NCBI RefSeq assembly: GCF_006345815.1
Contig: NZ_VCIG01000015.1
Span: forward strand, 1-64,000
DNA from: Ochrobactrum sp. CGA5
Lineage (GTDB): Bacteria > Pseudomonadota > Alphaproteobacteria > Rhizobiales > Rhizobiaceae
Direction of reading: 5' to 3'
Length of the DNA: 64,000 bases
Shown here: positions 8,345 through 16,195 of the stretch, piece by piece
Numbering within the stretch: the stretch's first letter is position 1
Layout of the letters: each line of letters starts with the position of its first letter
Program-made: the position numbers and the translations under genes
Notes under the pieces: generated by a model
Databases searched by the model: none
Told to the model about the DNA's origin: nothing
Seen by the model: the letters and a program-made list of their open reading frames with translations, nothing else

Positions 8345-9208
8345 GTGACAAGCATGGCAGTGAGCAGTAAAGCAAGCATTGACAAGCTGATGACCGAGCA
8401 GGTGCCAAACGACAGTCGGCACGCCCGTCAGCTCGTCCGCCGCCAACAAATTGCGGAAACTGTAATGGCGGAGGGCTCGATGCGTATCGAGGACCTTACC
8501 GAACGGTTCGGCATCAGCCTGATGACGGCGCATCGCGATGTCGATGAACTGGTAAGCCGCGGCCTGTTTCGCAAGTCGCGCGGCATTGTGTCGGCAGCCC
8601 CCACAAGTCTGATTGAAGCCAGCGATCTTTATCGTGTCACACGACAGTCGGAAGAAAAGAAACTGATCGCCGAAGCTGCAATGCAGTTTGTCGAACCAGG
8701 CCAGGCGATTTTTTTCGATGATTCCACCACTGTTCTGCAAATGGTGCCGCATCTTCCGGGCAAGGGTCCGCTCACCGTCATCACCAATTCGCTGATCCTG
8801 ATGAACGAGGTGCGCGACATCAAGGATGTGACACTGCTTGGCCTTGGCGGTCAGCTCTATAACTGGTGCAACGCCTTCGTTGGCGGCATGACGATCCACG
8901 AAATTCGTCGCCTTCGCGCCGATGTGGCTTTCATCTCCATTGCAGCGATCACCGACGATCTTCTGTTCCATCAGTCGCCGGAAATGGTGGAAACCAAACG
9001 TGCCATGCTGGACTGCGCCGCCAAGCGCATCCTTCTGGCCGATCACACAAAGTTCGAGCGCCGCGCTTTGCACAACTTTGGCGCGCTTAGCGATTTCGAC
9101 GTGGTCATCGTCGATGAAGATACCCCTTTTGCGCATATTGAGCGCATGGAGGCGCTAGGCATCAATGTTGTGGTTGCGCGTGCCCGGAAGGGCGGAACGC
9201 CCGAATAG
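8345..9208 (+). CDS. DeoR family transcriptional regulator
   Basis: A 287-residue DeoR-type regulator. An N-terminal helix-turn-helix (about residues 30-85) has RRQQIAETVMAEGSMRIEDL and FGISLMTAHRDVDELVSRGL. The C-terminal sugar-phosphate sensing domain has FFDDSTTVLQMVPHL, TVITNSLILMNEV and a late LLADHTKFERRAL. It heads the second kinase-dehydrogenase pair (30 bases to the next gene) and follows the importer, so it probably controls one or both in response to a phosphorylated polyol. A 17-base palindrome (TTCCGAA-GCT-TTCGGAA, 8309-8325) just upstream is a candidate own operator. The start is GTG 8345 with AAGG nearby; ATG 8354 is an alternative. Confidence 0.8.
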   Translation: MTSMAVSSKASIDKLMTEQVPNDSRHARQLVRRQQIAETVMAEGSMRIEDLTERFGISLMTAHRDVDELVSRGLFRKSRGIVSAAPTSLIEASDLYRVTRQSEEKKLIAEAAMQFVEPGQAIFFDDSTTVLQMVPHLPGKGPLTVITNSLILMNEVRDIKDVTLLGLGGQLYNWCNAFVGGMTIHEIRRLRADVAFISIAAITDDLLFHQSPEMVETKRAMLDCAAKRILLADHTKFERRALHNFGALSDFDVVIVDEDTPFAHIERMEALGINVVVARARKGGTPE

Positions 9209-9237
9209 CCTGCGCATATTTATCAGGAATACGATAC

Positions 9238-10752
9238 ATGCCTTCTCTGCTCGGAATCGACAGCGGACTGACCGTCACCAAAGCCGTAATATTCGATATT
9301 GACGGAACCACACTTGCTGTTGCGCGCCGACGTGTGGCGCAATCTCTTCCGCGCCCCCGCCATGTTGAACGCGACATGGATGAATTCTGGAATGCAACGG
9401 CGGATGCTATTGCCGAAGCGATAGCCAAAAGCAGGCGACCAGCTTCCGACATTCTGGCCATTGCCACCACCGCGCATGGTGATGGCATCTACATGCTCGA
9501 CAAGGATCGCCGTCCGCTTGGCGCAGGCATATTGTCGCTCGACAGTCGCGCCGCCGACATCGCGGAGCGTTGGGTTGATAGCCCTGTCGCAGAGCAGGCT
9601 ATAGCCATTACCGGCCAGCTTCCCCATGCATCGGCACCATCCGCCATTCTGGCATGGGTGAAGGAAAACGAACCCGAACGCTTTGGCCGCATTGCGCATG
9701 TGATCGCCTGCAAGGACTGGCTGCGCTATTGCCTTACCGGCGATGTGGGCACGGATCGCACCGAAGCTTCAACCTCCTTCACGGATGTCAACACGCAGGA
9801 ATATTCGAAAGAAGCACTCACTCTTTTCGGGCTCAATGCGCTGTGGGATGCACTGCCCGCCATGTCGCGTTCCGATGAAATCGTCGGTGGCGTTTCCGTC
9901 AGATGCGCACAGCGCACCGGTCTCGTCGCCGGGACACCGGTTGTCGGAGGCTTGCATGATGTGACGGCCTCGGCGCTGGGTGTTGGAGGGCTTGGCGTTG
10001 GAACCGTTGCCGTGGTTGCCGGGACCTATTCGATTAACGAAACATTGTCTTCCGAACCGCACGTCGGCAAAAGCTGGTTTTGCCGCAACGGCATTGCGCC
10101 GGGCGAATGGAACAATATGTCGATCTCGCCCGCATCGACAGCCAATTACGACTGGTTCCTCGACAAGCTCTGTCCGGCAGAACGGCGCGAGGCAGAAGCA
10201 ACAGGCCGCTCGATCCACGATATGTTGCGCCCGGAAATCGATGCGGCATTGGCAAAGCCGTCCACGGCGATGTTCCATCCTTATCTTTTCGGCTCGCCCT
10301 ATGGGGCTATGGCGAGCGGCGCATTCTTTGGCCTCCGCGGCTGGCAGGACAGGGGTGACATGCTGCGGGCCGTCTGGGAAGGTATCGCCTTCAATCATCG
10401 CATTCATGTCGATCATCTGAAGGACGGTTTTGCGATTTCCGCCGCGCGGTTGACCGGCGGCGTGTCGCGCAGCCCGGCTTTCGCACAGATGTTCGCCAAT
10501 GTGCTGGGCATGCCTGTGACGGTTACTGATACAGATGAGGCCGCGGCATGGGGCGCTGCCCTTTGCGCAGGCACGGGAGCTGGTGTTTTTGCCGATGTGT
10601 ACAGTGATCCGCGTGATCTCAATGCCATTGGTCGCAGCTACGAGCCGGACGCAGCGCGCAGCGCGCTCTATGAAAAGCGCTATCAGCTTTTCAAGGAGAT
10701 GGCATCGGCGCTTGTGCCGATCTGGCCGAAGATCGAAGCTCTCACGGATTGA
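9238..10752 (+). CDS. FGGY family carbohydrate kinase, LyxK-like
   Basis: A 504-residue FGGY kinase whose closest remembered relative is L-xylulose kinase LyxK. Shared features are LGIDSGLTVTKAVIFDIDG at the N-terminus, VERDMDEFWN near residue 40, ATTAHGDGIYMLDKDRRPLG, ACKDWLRYCLTGD, TGLVAGTPVVGGLHDVTASA and the C-terminal LTGGVSRSPAFAQMFANVLG. It is distinct from EryA in the same window. It lies between a DeoR regulator and a GlpD-like dehydrogenase, and the three together look like a polyol or ketose route feeding the same phosphorylate-then-oxidise logic as eryAB. The actual substrate cannot be read from the sequence. Confidence 0.8.
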   Translation: MPSLLGIDSGLTVTKAVIFDIDGTTLAVARRRVAQSLPRPRHVERDMDEFWNATADAIAEAIAKSRRPASDILAIATTAHGDGIYMLDKDRRPLGAGILSLDSRAADIAERWVDSPVAEQAIAITGQLPHASAPSAILAWVKENEPERFGRIAHVIACKDWLRYCLTGDVGTDRTEASTSFTDVNTQEYSKEALTLFGLNALWDALPAMSRSDEIVGGVSVRCAQRTGLVAGTPVVGGLHDVTASALGVGGLGVGTVAVVAGTYSINETLSSEPHVGKSWFCRNGIAPGEWNNMSISPASTANYDWFLDKLCPAERREAEATGRSIHDMLRPEIDAALAKPSTAMFHPYLFGSPYGAMASGAFFGLRGWQDRGDMLRAVWEGIAFNHRIHVDHLKDGFAISAARLTGGVSRSPAFAQMFANVLGMPVTVTDTDEAAAWGAALCAGTGAGVFADVYSDPRDLNAIGRSYEPDAARSALYEKRYQLFKEMASALVPIWPKIEALTD

Positions 10753-10796
10753 AATAAATGGCGTATCCCGCGCCTCAGCGACGTAAAGACAGTAAA

Positions 10797-12524
10797 ATGA
10801 ATGACTTCGTAGGCAATGCCGGAATGAAAAGCCGCATCGGGCAACTCGAGACCGAGGGTGTGGATGTGCTCATCCTTGGCGCGGGCGTAAACGGAGCAGG
10901 TCTTTTTCGCGATCTTTGCGAACAGGGCGTAAGCTGTCTCATCGTCGACAAGGCGGATTTCGGTTCCGGTACAAGTGCGGCGCCGTCGCGGCTTATCCAT
11001 GGTGGTCTTAAATATCTTGAAACCGGCGAGTTCGGGCTTGTGGCCCAGTCGACGCTGGAACGTAATCTGCTTCTGAAAAATGCACCGCACAATGTCGAGC
11101 CGCTGCCAACCTTCATTCCAGTATTCTCGTGGACTAAAGGCATCATGGCGGCGTTGCGCACCCTTTTCGGCTCGACAACCGCGCCACGCAGCCGTGGCGC
11201 TGTGCTTATCAAGATCGGTCTTGCGCTTTACGACTATTTTGGTGCGCGCGAGCGCGTGATGCCGCGTCACCGTTTTCTGCTGAAGGAGACGGCGACGAAG
11301 GAGATGCCCTATATCACGCCGGCGATCGTGGCGGGCGGCATCTATCACGATGCGAAGGTCAGCCAGCCGGAACGTCTGGTCTATGAACTCGTCAGCGACG
11401 GGTTGCGCGCCAATCCGAAAAGCGCTGCCGCCAACTTCACGACACTGATCTCTGCCGAGAACGGCCTTATCGGTTTTGAAGGACCGGAAGGTGTGAAGTT
11501 TGCGGTGAGGCCGAAGCTGGTCGCCAATGCGGCAGGGCCGTGGATCGACCGGGTCAATGCCGCGCTTGGCAAGCCAACCAAGATGATAGGCGGCACCAAG
11601 GGGTCGCATATTCTTGTCGACCATCCTGAGCTGGTGAAGAGCCTCAATGGGCGAATGATCTATTTTGAAGCGGATGATGGACGCATCTGCCTCGTTTACG
11701 ACTACCACGGTCTTGCGCTGGTGGGTTCCACCGATATTCCTTCGGATGATCCAGACAATGTGCGTTGCGACGATCATGAAACTGACTATTTCATCGATAG
11801 TCTGCGTTCGCTACTGCCGAAGCTCCAATTCGACCGCAGTCAGATCGTCTACACCTATAGCGGTATCCGCCCGTTGCCGGCCTCCAATGCTTCTGAACCG
11901 GGTTTGATCAGTCGGGACCACTCCGCTCCCGTGATCGAGCCGGATGGCAATCGGCCGTTCGCGATCATTTCGCTTGTTGGCGGCAAGTGGACAACGTTCC
12001 GTGGCTTTGCCGAGGAAGTGGCCGACAAGGTTTTGAGCCGTCTCAACAAGACGCGGCAAGTGTCAACGCGCAACCTTGCTATAGGCGGCGGTAGGGACTA
12101 TCCAGCCGATGATCGCGCCCGCAAGGCTTGGATTGCCAACTATGCCACCGAAACAGGGCTGCCCGCCGCACGCGTCGAGACATTGCTGAGGCGTTATGGC
12201 AGTACAGCCTTGCCAATCCTCCGGGAGGAAGCGAAGGCACCGGTTACTATGCTGCCGGATACCGATACGGTCAGCGCGACGGAAATCGCTTGGATCGCGC
12301 GCAACGAATTCGTCGTGCATCTGGCCGACGTAGTGCTGCGGCGCACCACGCTCGCAATCGACGGAGCGCTGACGACCGGCAATCTTGCCGCAATCGCCGA
12401 TATTGTGGCGCGGGAGCTTGGCTGGGACAATGGGCGCAAGACGCAGGAAATCGAAGCGGTTAACACAGAGCTTGAGAAACGCCATAACGTGATTTTGCAG
12501 CAGAACCCCGCCAAAAGACGCTGA
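10797..12524 (+). CDS. GlpD-like FAD-dependent polyol-phosphate dehydrogenase
   Basis: A 575-residue FAD oxidoreductase of the glycerol-3-phosphate dehydrogenase family. Motifs are VLILGAGVNGAGLFRDL (FAD-binding GxGxxG near residue 30), SGTSAAPSRLIHGGLKYLE, ANAAGPWIDRV, GTKGSHILVDHPELV, LVGSTDIPSDDPDNV and LVGGKWTTFRGFAEEVADK, followed by a C-terminal helical domain. It is longer than and clearly different from EryB. It probably oxidises the phosphorylated product of the preceding kinase, passing electrons to quinone at the membrane. ATG 10797 was chosen; ATG 10758 would add 13 residues without family support, and ATG 10824 is also possible. Confidence 0.75.
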   Translation: MNDFVGNAGMKSRIGQLETEGVDVLILGAGVNGAGLFRDLCEQGVSCLIVDKADFGSGTSAAPSRLIHGGLKYLETGEFGLVAQSTLERNLLLKNAPHNVEPLPTFIPVFSWTKGIMAALRTLFGSTTAPRSRGAVLIKIGLALYDYFGARERVMPRHRFLLKETATKEMPYITPAIVAGGIYHDAKVSQPERLVYELVSDGLRANPKSAAANFTTLISAENGLIGFEGPEGVKFAVRPKLVANAAGPWIDRVNAALGKPTKMIGGTKGSHILVDHPELVKSLNGRMIYFEADDGRICLVYDYHGLALVGSTDIPSDDPDNVRCDDHETDYFIDSLRSLLPKLQFDRSQIVYTYSGIRPLPASNASEPGLISRDHSAPVIEPDGNRPFAIISLVGGKWTTFRGFAEEVADKVLSRLNKTRQVSTRNLAIGGGRDYPADDRARKAWIANYATETGLPAARVETLLRRYGSTALPILREEAKAPVTMLPDTDTVSATEIAWIARNEFVVHLADVVLRRTTLAIDGALTTGNLAAIADIVARELGWDNGRKTQEIEAVNTELEKRHNVILQQNPAKRR

Positions 12525-12554
12525 TCTATTGATGAAGTTGATCTATCCATCTGC

Positions 12555-12606
12555 TTGACGCGCATCTTGTTCCGAAAATCGTTTCACACTTTTCGGGATG
12601 CGCTAT
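12555..12606. repeat. Dispersed palindromic intergenic repeat, copy 2
   Basis: The pattern GCGCATCTTGTTCCGAAAA, then TCGTTTCACACTTTTCGGGA and TGCGC, is a near match to the right module at 1478-1520. CCGAAAA pairs with TTTTCGG and GCGCAT with ATGCGC, giving a stem. It lies between the dehydrogenase and cupin genes. An open frame runs through it into the cupin gene, but those codons are repeat-derived and should not be counted as protein. Confidence 0.65.
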
Positions 12607-12638
12607 GGTGCGTCTCTCATGTTGGAAAGGTGAGCGTC

Positions 12639-13040
12639 ATGGATATCAAGAGGAACGGAACCGATCCGTCGGGAAAAGGTCCAGCAGACTGGTTTACGGG
12701 CAATGTTCGTATCGATCCGTTGTTTTCTCCCAATGATGCGCGACGCGCCGCGGCTGCGACTGTGACCTTTGAGCCCGGCGCCCGCACGGCCTGGCACACA
12801 CATCCCCTTGGCCAGACGCTGATCGTGACCGCCGGGCTTGGCCTCGCGCAGCGAGAAGGCGGGCCTATTGAAGAAATCCGGCCTGGCGATGTGGTGTGGT
12901 TCGCGCCCGGCGAGAAACACTGGCACGGCGCATCCGCGGGCAATGCCATGACTCATATAGCCATTCAGGAGCAGCTCGACGGCAAGGTTGTTGACTGGAT
13001 GGAGCATGTCAGCGACGCGCAGTATGGCGGCGAAAAGTAA
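12639..13040 (+). CDS. Small cupin-domain protein
   Basis: A 133-residue single-domain cupin. The two cupin motifs are clear: [20 protein letters not shown] (metal-binding HxH near residue 50) and [18 protein letters not shown] (near residue 90). Relatives often sit beside dehydrogenases or carboxymuconolactone-decarboxylase-like proteins, but a reaction cannot be assigned. ATG 12639 was chosen because an upstream extension would be translated from the dispersed repeat; GTG 12630, in frame and three codons earlier, is possible. It stands alone, probably with its own promoter, between the polyol and carnitine sections. Confidence 0.75.
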   Translation: MDIKRNGTDPSGKGPADWFTGNVRIDPLFSPNDARRAAAATVTFEPGARTAWHTHPLGQTLIVTAGLGLAQREGGPIEEIRPGDVVWFAPGEKHWHGASAGNAMTHIAIQEQLDGKVVDWMEHVSDAQYGGEK

Positions 13041-13195
13041 ATTTCGTCCCGGTTTAGTGCAGCTTTCAGGAATAGACCGTGCCAATCATTGGTCAAAAGT
13101 TGCGCAAAACGCAAAGATGATTGCGTATATTGCGAAGAGGCATTTCGCGTTTTCCCTATCATGTTGTTCTCAATGAAAACAATGGGGAGAAGGTA

Positions 13196-14131
13196 ATGAA
13201 ACGCACACTTCTTTTGCTTGCTGCAAGCGTCGCGAGCCTTGCCAGCGTGCAGGCATATGCCGCTGAAGGCGCAAACTGCAAAGTGCCCAAATTCTCCGAT
13301 GTCGGCTGGACCGACATTACCGCAACGACTGCGGTTGCTTCTCTTCTACTTGAAAAAGCCGGATACGAGCCGCAGACAACCATTCTTTCCGTGCCAGTCA
13401 CCTTTCAGTCGCTGGAAAACGGGCAGATCGATATTTTCCTCGGCAACTGGATGCCGCTTCAGGAAGAAGCGCGCAAACCCTATCTTGAAGGCAAGACGAT
13501 CGAGCAGGCTGGCGTTAATCTTAAAGGCGCGAAAATCGGCCTTGCAGCAACAGGCAAGGATCTCGGCATCAAGAATTACGCGGATATTGCGAAGTTCAAG
13601 GACCAGCTTGGCGGCAAGATTTACGGCATCGAGGCGGGCAGTAGCGCCAATGCCACGATCCAGTCGATGATCGAGAAGGATAAGTTTGGCCTGAAGGATT
13701 TCCAGCTCGCGGAGTCAAGTGAGCAGGCCATGCTTTCGCAGGTTCAAAATGCGGTGCGCAAGGATGAGCCGGTCGTGTTCTTTGCCTGGACGCCGCATCC
13801 GATGAACATTCGCTACAAGCTGACCTATCTGGAAAATGGTGAAAACCTGTTCGGCCCGGCTGATGGTGCCGCGACCGTCGAAACATTGACCCGCAAGGGT
13901 TATGCAACCGATTGCCCCAATGTCTCACGCTTCCTGTCGAACCTGAAGTTCAGCACAGATATGGAAAGCACGATGATGAACATGATCCTGAATGATGGCA
14001 TGGAAGCCAAGGATGCCGTCATGAAATGGATCAAGGAGAACCCGGCACAGCTTGATGTGTGGCTTGATGGCGTAACAACTTTCGACGGCAAGCCAGCACT
14101 TGCTGAGGTAAAGTCGGGGTTGGGGCTTTAA
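13196..14131 (+). CDS. Choline/betaine/carnitine-type ABC substrate-binding protein (ChoX-like, orphan)
   Basis: A 311-residue periplasmic binding protein of the OpuAC/ProX/ChoX class. The signal peptide is residues 1-22 (LLLLAASVASLASVQAYAA). The mature domain has SDVGWTDITATTAVASLLLE, SLENGQIDIFLGNWMPLQEE and VVFFAWTPHPMNIRYKLTYL, all typical of quaternary-amine binders, including the Trp residues that form an aromatic cage. No ATPase or permease gene lies beside it, so it must work with components elsewhere. With carnitine genes just downstream, carnitine or glycine betaine is as likely a ligand as choline. GGAGAAGG at 13186-13193 precedes the start. Confidence 0.8.
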   Translation: MKRTLLLLAASVASLASVQAYAAEGANCKVPKFSDVGWTDITATTAVASLLLEKAGYEPQTTILSVPVTFQSLENGQIDIFLGNWMPLQEEARKPYLEGKTIEQAGVNLKGAKIGLAATGKDLGIKNYADIAKFKDQLGGKIYGIEAGSSANATIQSMIEKDKFGLKDFQLAESSEQAMLSQVQNAVRKDEPVVFFAWTPHPMNIRYKLTYLENGENLFGPADGAATVETLTRKGYATDCPNVSRFLSNLKFSTDMESTMMNMILNDGMEAKDAVMKWIKENPAQLDVWLDGVTTFDGKPALAEVKSGLGL

Positions 14132-14203
14132 GCCTCTTATACCAGGGCGCCAGGATGCTGACGCAATACGCTCTGAAAATGCTCAATTGCCGCAAGATCT
14201 TAA

Positions 14204-14237
14204 CCTGAACTCAATGATGAAGCTCATCGAGTTCAGG
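14204..14237. terminator. Bidirectional terminator hairpin between convergent genes
   Basis: CCTGAACTC (14204-14212) pairs with GAGTTCAGG (14229-14237), and the inside adds GATGA/TCATC. It sits between the stops of the binding-protein gene and the leftward regulator. T-runs are weak on both sides, so it may terminate only partly. Confidence 0.5.
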
Positions 14238-14239
14238 CA

Positions 14240-15193
14240 TTATTGCCGCAGCTTGCTCGGCGACTGACCGAAATGCCGCTTGAAGGCGCGCGACAGCGAA
14301 CTGATTGACGAAAAGCCAGTCTGTTCCGCTGTGTCAGCCATGGAGAGATGCGTATCAAGGATCAGCCTCCGTGCCGCTTTCAGCCGGAGCGACAAGTAGT
14401 AGTTGCCCGGTGACTGTCCGATAACATTGGCAAACAGCAATTCGAGGCTACGTGTCGAGAGGCCAAGTCTTCGGGCAATGCTCGACACCGGGATCGGATG
14501 GTCTATATGGGTTTCCATGATTTTTATGGCGTCTGCCAGTCGTGGTTCGCGGTTGAGCAAACGACCGAGAGAGACCAGTGGCTGGGCATCGGAAGCTCGC
14601 TTCACTTCATCGTAGATATAGAGGCTCGCCACATCCAGCGCGATGGAATAGCCGTGACGGGCGCGAATGAGCGCCAGCATCATGTCGAGCGCGGGGGCCG
14701 CGCCTCCGGTTGTCAGAAAAGCTCCGTCCCGCACCCAGCGATCCGATTGGGTTTCAACCTCGGGGAAGCGTTGTGAAAAGGCTTCCATGTCTTCCCAGTG
14801 CGTGGTTGCCCTGCGTCCGTTGAGCAATCCCGCCTTCGCCAGCACCCATGATCCGGCTTCCACACCCACGACAAGCTTCGATTGTGTTGCCGTCTGGCGC
14901 AGCATGGCGAGAAGTTTCGGCGTCGCATGTTCAAGTGCATGAAAGGCGCTGACAATGATAAGAATATCCTGTGCGCCAGCCTCAAAACGGCCATCGGCTG
15001 CAACCTTCAGGCCACTGGATGTGACGGGATCGCTGCCGTCCGGCGACACTACCCGCCAGCGATAGAGCGAGCGCCCAGTTACGCGGTTGGCACCGCGCAT
15101 AGGATCCAGCGTCGCAGCCAGTGACATGAGCGAGCAATCCGGCAGAACCAGTAACGTAACGCTTAGTTCTTCATCTGAGGGTTCAAAAATCAT
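14240..15193 (-). CDS. GlxA-type AraC regulator (DJ-1/PfpI sensor plus HTH), carnitine/betaine regulator candidate
   Basis: A 317-residue regulator with an N-terminal DJ-1/PfpI-like amidotransferase fold (about residues 10-175; VVGVEAGSWVLAKAGLL around the nucleophile elbow). The C-terminal AraC domain (about 215-317) ends in VIGQSPGNYYLSLRLKAARR and SSISSLSRAFKRHFGQSPSK. This layout is shared by CdhR and GbdR, the carnitine and glycine-betaine regulators of Pseudomonas. It is divergent from the carnitine-degradation genes, with starts 91 bases apart, which makes it their probable activator. The elbow residue is Ala-Gly-Ser rather than a catalytic Cys, consistent with a sensor. Confidence 0.85.
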   Translation of the reverse strand: MIFEPSDEELSVTLLVLPDCSLMSLAATLDPMRGANRVTGRSLYRWRVVSPDGSDPVTSSGLKVAADGRFEAGAQDILIIVSAFHALEHATPKLLAMLRQTATQSKLVVGVEAGSWVLAKAGLLNGRRATTHWEDMEAFSQRFPEVETQSDRWVRDGAFLTTGGAAPALDMMLALIRARHGYSIALDVASLYIYDEVKRASDAQPLVSLGRLLNREPRLADAIKIMETHIDHPIPVSSIARRLGLSTRSLELLFANVIGQSPGNYYLSLRLKAARRLILDTHLSMADTAEQTGFSSISSLSRAFKRHFGQSPSKLRQ

Positions 15194-15284
15194 GCGCTTC
15201 GCTCTTCGCCAAATAGATTTCGCAAAATGATAATCCCGGCATTTCGCGACCTGTCAAGCTCGGTACAAATTGAGGGAAACGACC

Positions 15285-16190
15285 ATGCCTTTAAAGCCCG
15301 CCCGCGAAATATTCATCACGGCTGCAGTCACTGGCGCCGGAGCCACTACGCATCGCTCGAACAAGGTGCCGATAACGCCGCGTCAGATCGCCGATGCGGC
15401 CATTGAAAGCGCCGAAGCAGGCGCCGCCGTCGCGCATATTCACGTACGCGATCCGCAAACGGGTGAACCATCGCGCAAGCCAGAGCTTTTCCGCGAGGTT
15501 GTGGACCACATCCGGGCGTCCGGTGTCGATATTGTACTGAATCTAACGGCAGGGATAGGCGGCGATCTGGTCCTAGGGTCGACAGAAGTACCCCTGCCGC
15601 CCGATGCCGCCAAGACCGATATGGCTGGGGCAACGGAGAGGCTTGCCCATATTGCTGAACTCTTGCCGGAAATCTGCACGCTGGATTGCGGCACGATGAA
15701 TTTCGGCGAAGGCGATTATGTGATGACCAACACACCTGCCATGCTCAGAGAAATGGCAGGGCAAATACAGCGGCTTGGCGTGCGGCCGGAGATCGAGATC
15801 TTCGACACTGGCCATCTGCCACTTGCACAATGGCTGCAACAGCAGGGGCTGCTTGATGACCCGGTTCTGGTGCAACTGTGCATGGGTATCCCGTGGGGCG
15901 CGCCCGATGATCTGTCGACCCTGGTATCGGTTCTCCAGAATCTGCCGGATAACTGGATTTTCTCGGCGTTTTCCATAGGTCGCAATCAGTTGCCTTATGC
16001 GGCTCTTGCCGTGTTGGCAGGCGGCAATATCCGCGTGGGGTTGGAAGACAATATCTGGCTCGACAAGGGGGTTCTGGCATCGAATGGCGATCTGGTTGAA
16101 CGGGCCAAAGCCATCGCCGTCAATATGGGAACCAAAGTTCTGACGCCTGCGGACGTGCGCAAAAAACTCAAGCTTACAAAGCGCTGGTGA
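15285..16190 (+). CDS. 3-dehydrocarnitine cleavage enzyme (BKACE, DUF849 family)
   Basis: A 301-residue beta-keto acid cleavage enzyme. The metal-binding motif AHIHVRDPQTGEPSR (about residue 45) and the SFSIGRNQLPYAALAVLAGG stretch near residue 230 are typical, as is VGLEDNIWLDKG near residue 250. Enzymes of this family in carnitine clusters join 3-dehydrocarnitine and acetyl-CoA to give betainyl-CoA and acetoacetate. The next gene, overlapping its stop, encodes the dehydrogenase that makes 3-dehydrocarnitine and the thioesterase that releases glycine betaine, so the assignment is well supported by context. ATG 15285 was preferred to ATG 15270, being closer to the conserved start. Confidence 0.85.
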   Translation: MPLKPAREIFITAAVTGAGATTHRSNKVPITPRQIADAAIESAEAGAAVAHIHVRDPQTGEPSRKPELFREVVDHIRASGVDIVLNLTAGIGGDLVLGSTEVPLPPDAAKTDMAGATERLAHIAELLPEICTLDCGTMNFGEGDYVMTNTPAMLREMAGQIQRLGVRPEIEIFDTGHLPLAQWLQQQGLLDDPVLVQLCMGIPWGAPDDLSTLVSVLQNLPDNWIFSAFSIGRNQLPYAALAVLAGGNIRVGLEDNIWLDKGVLASNGDLVERAKAIAVNMGTKVLTPADVRKKLKLTKRW

Positions 16191-16195
16191 CCTCA

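Noticed and set aside
12555-12638. N-terminal extension of the cupin protein
   Set aside because: These codons come from the dispersed palindromic repeat, not from cupin sequence.
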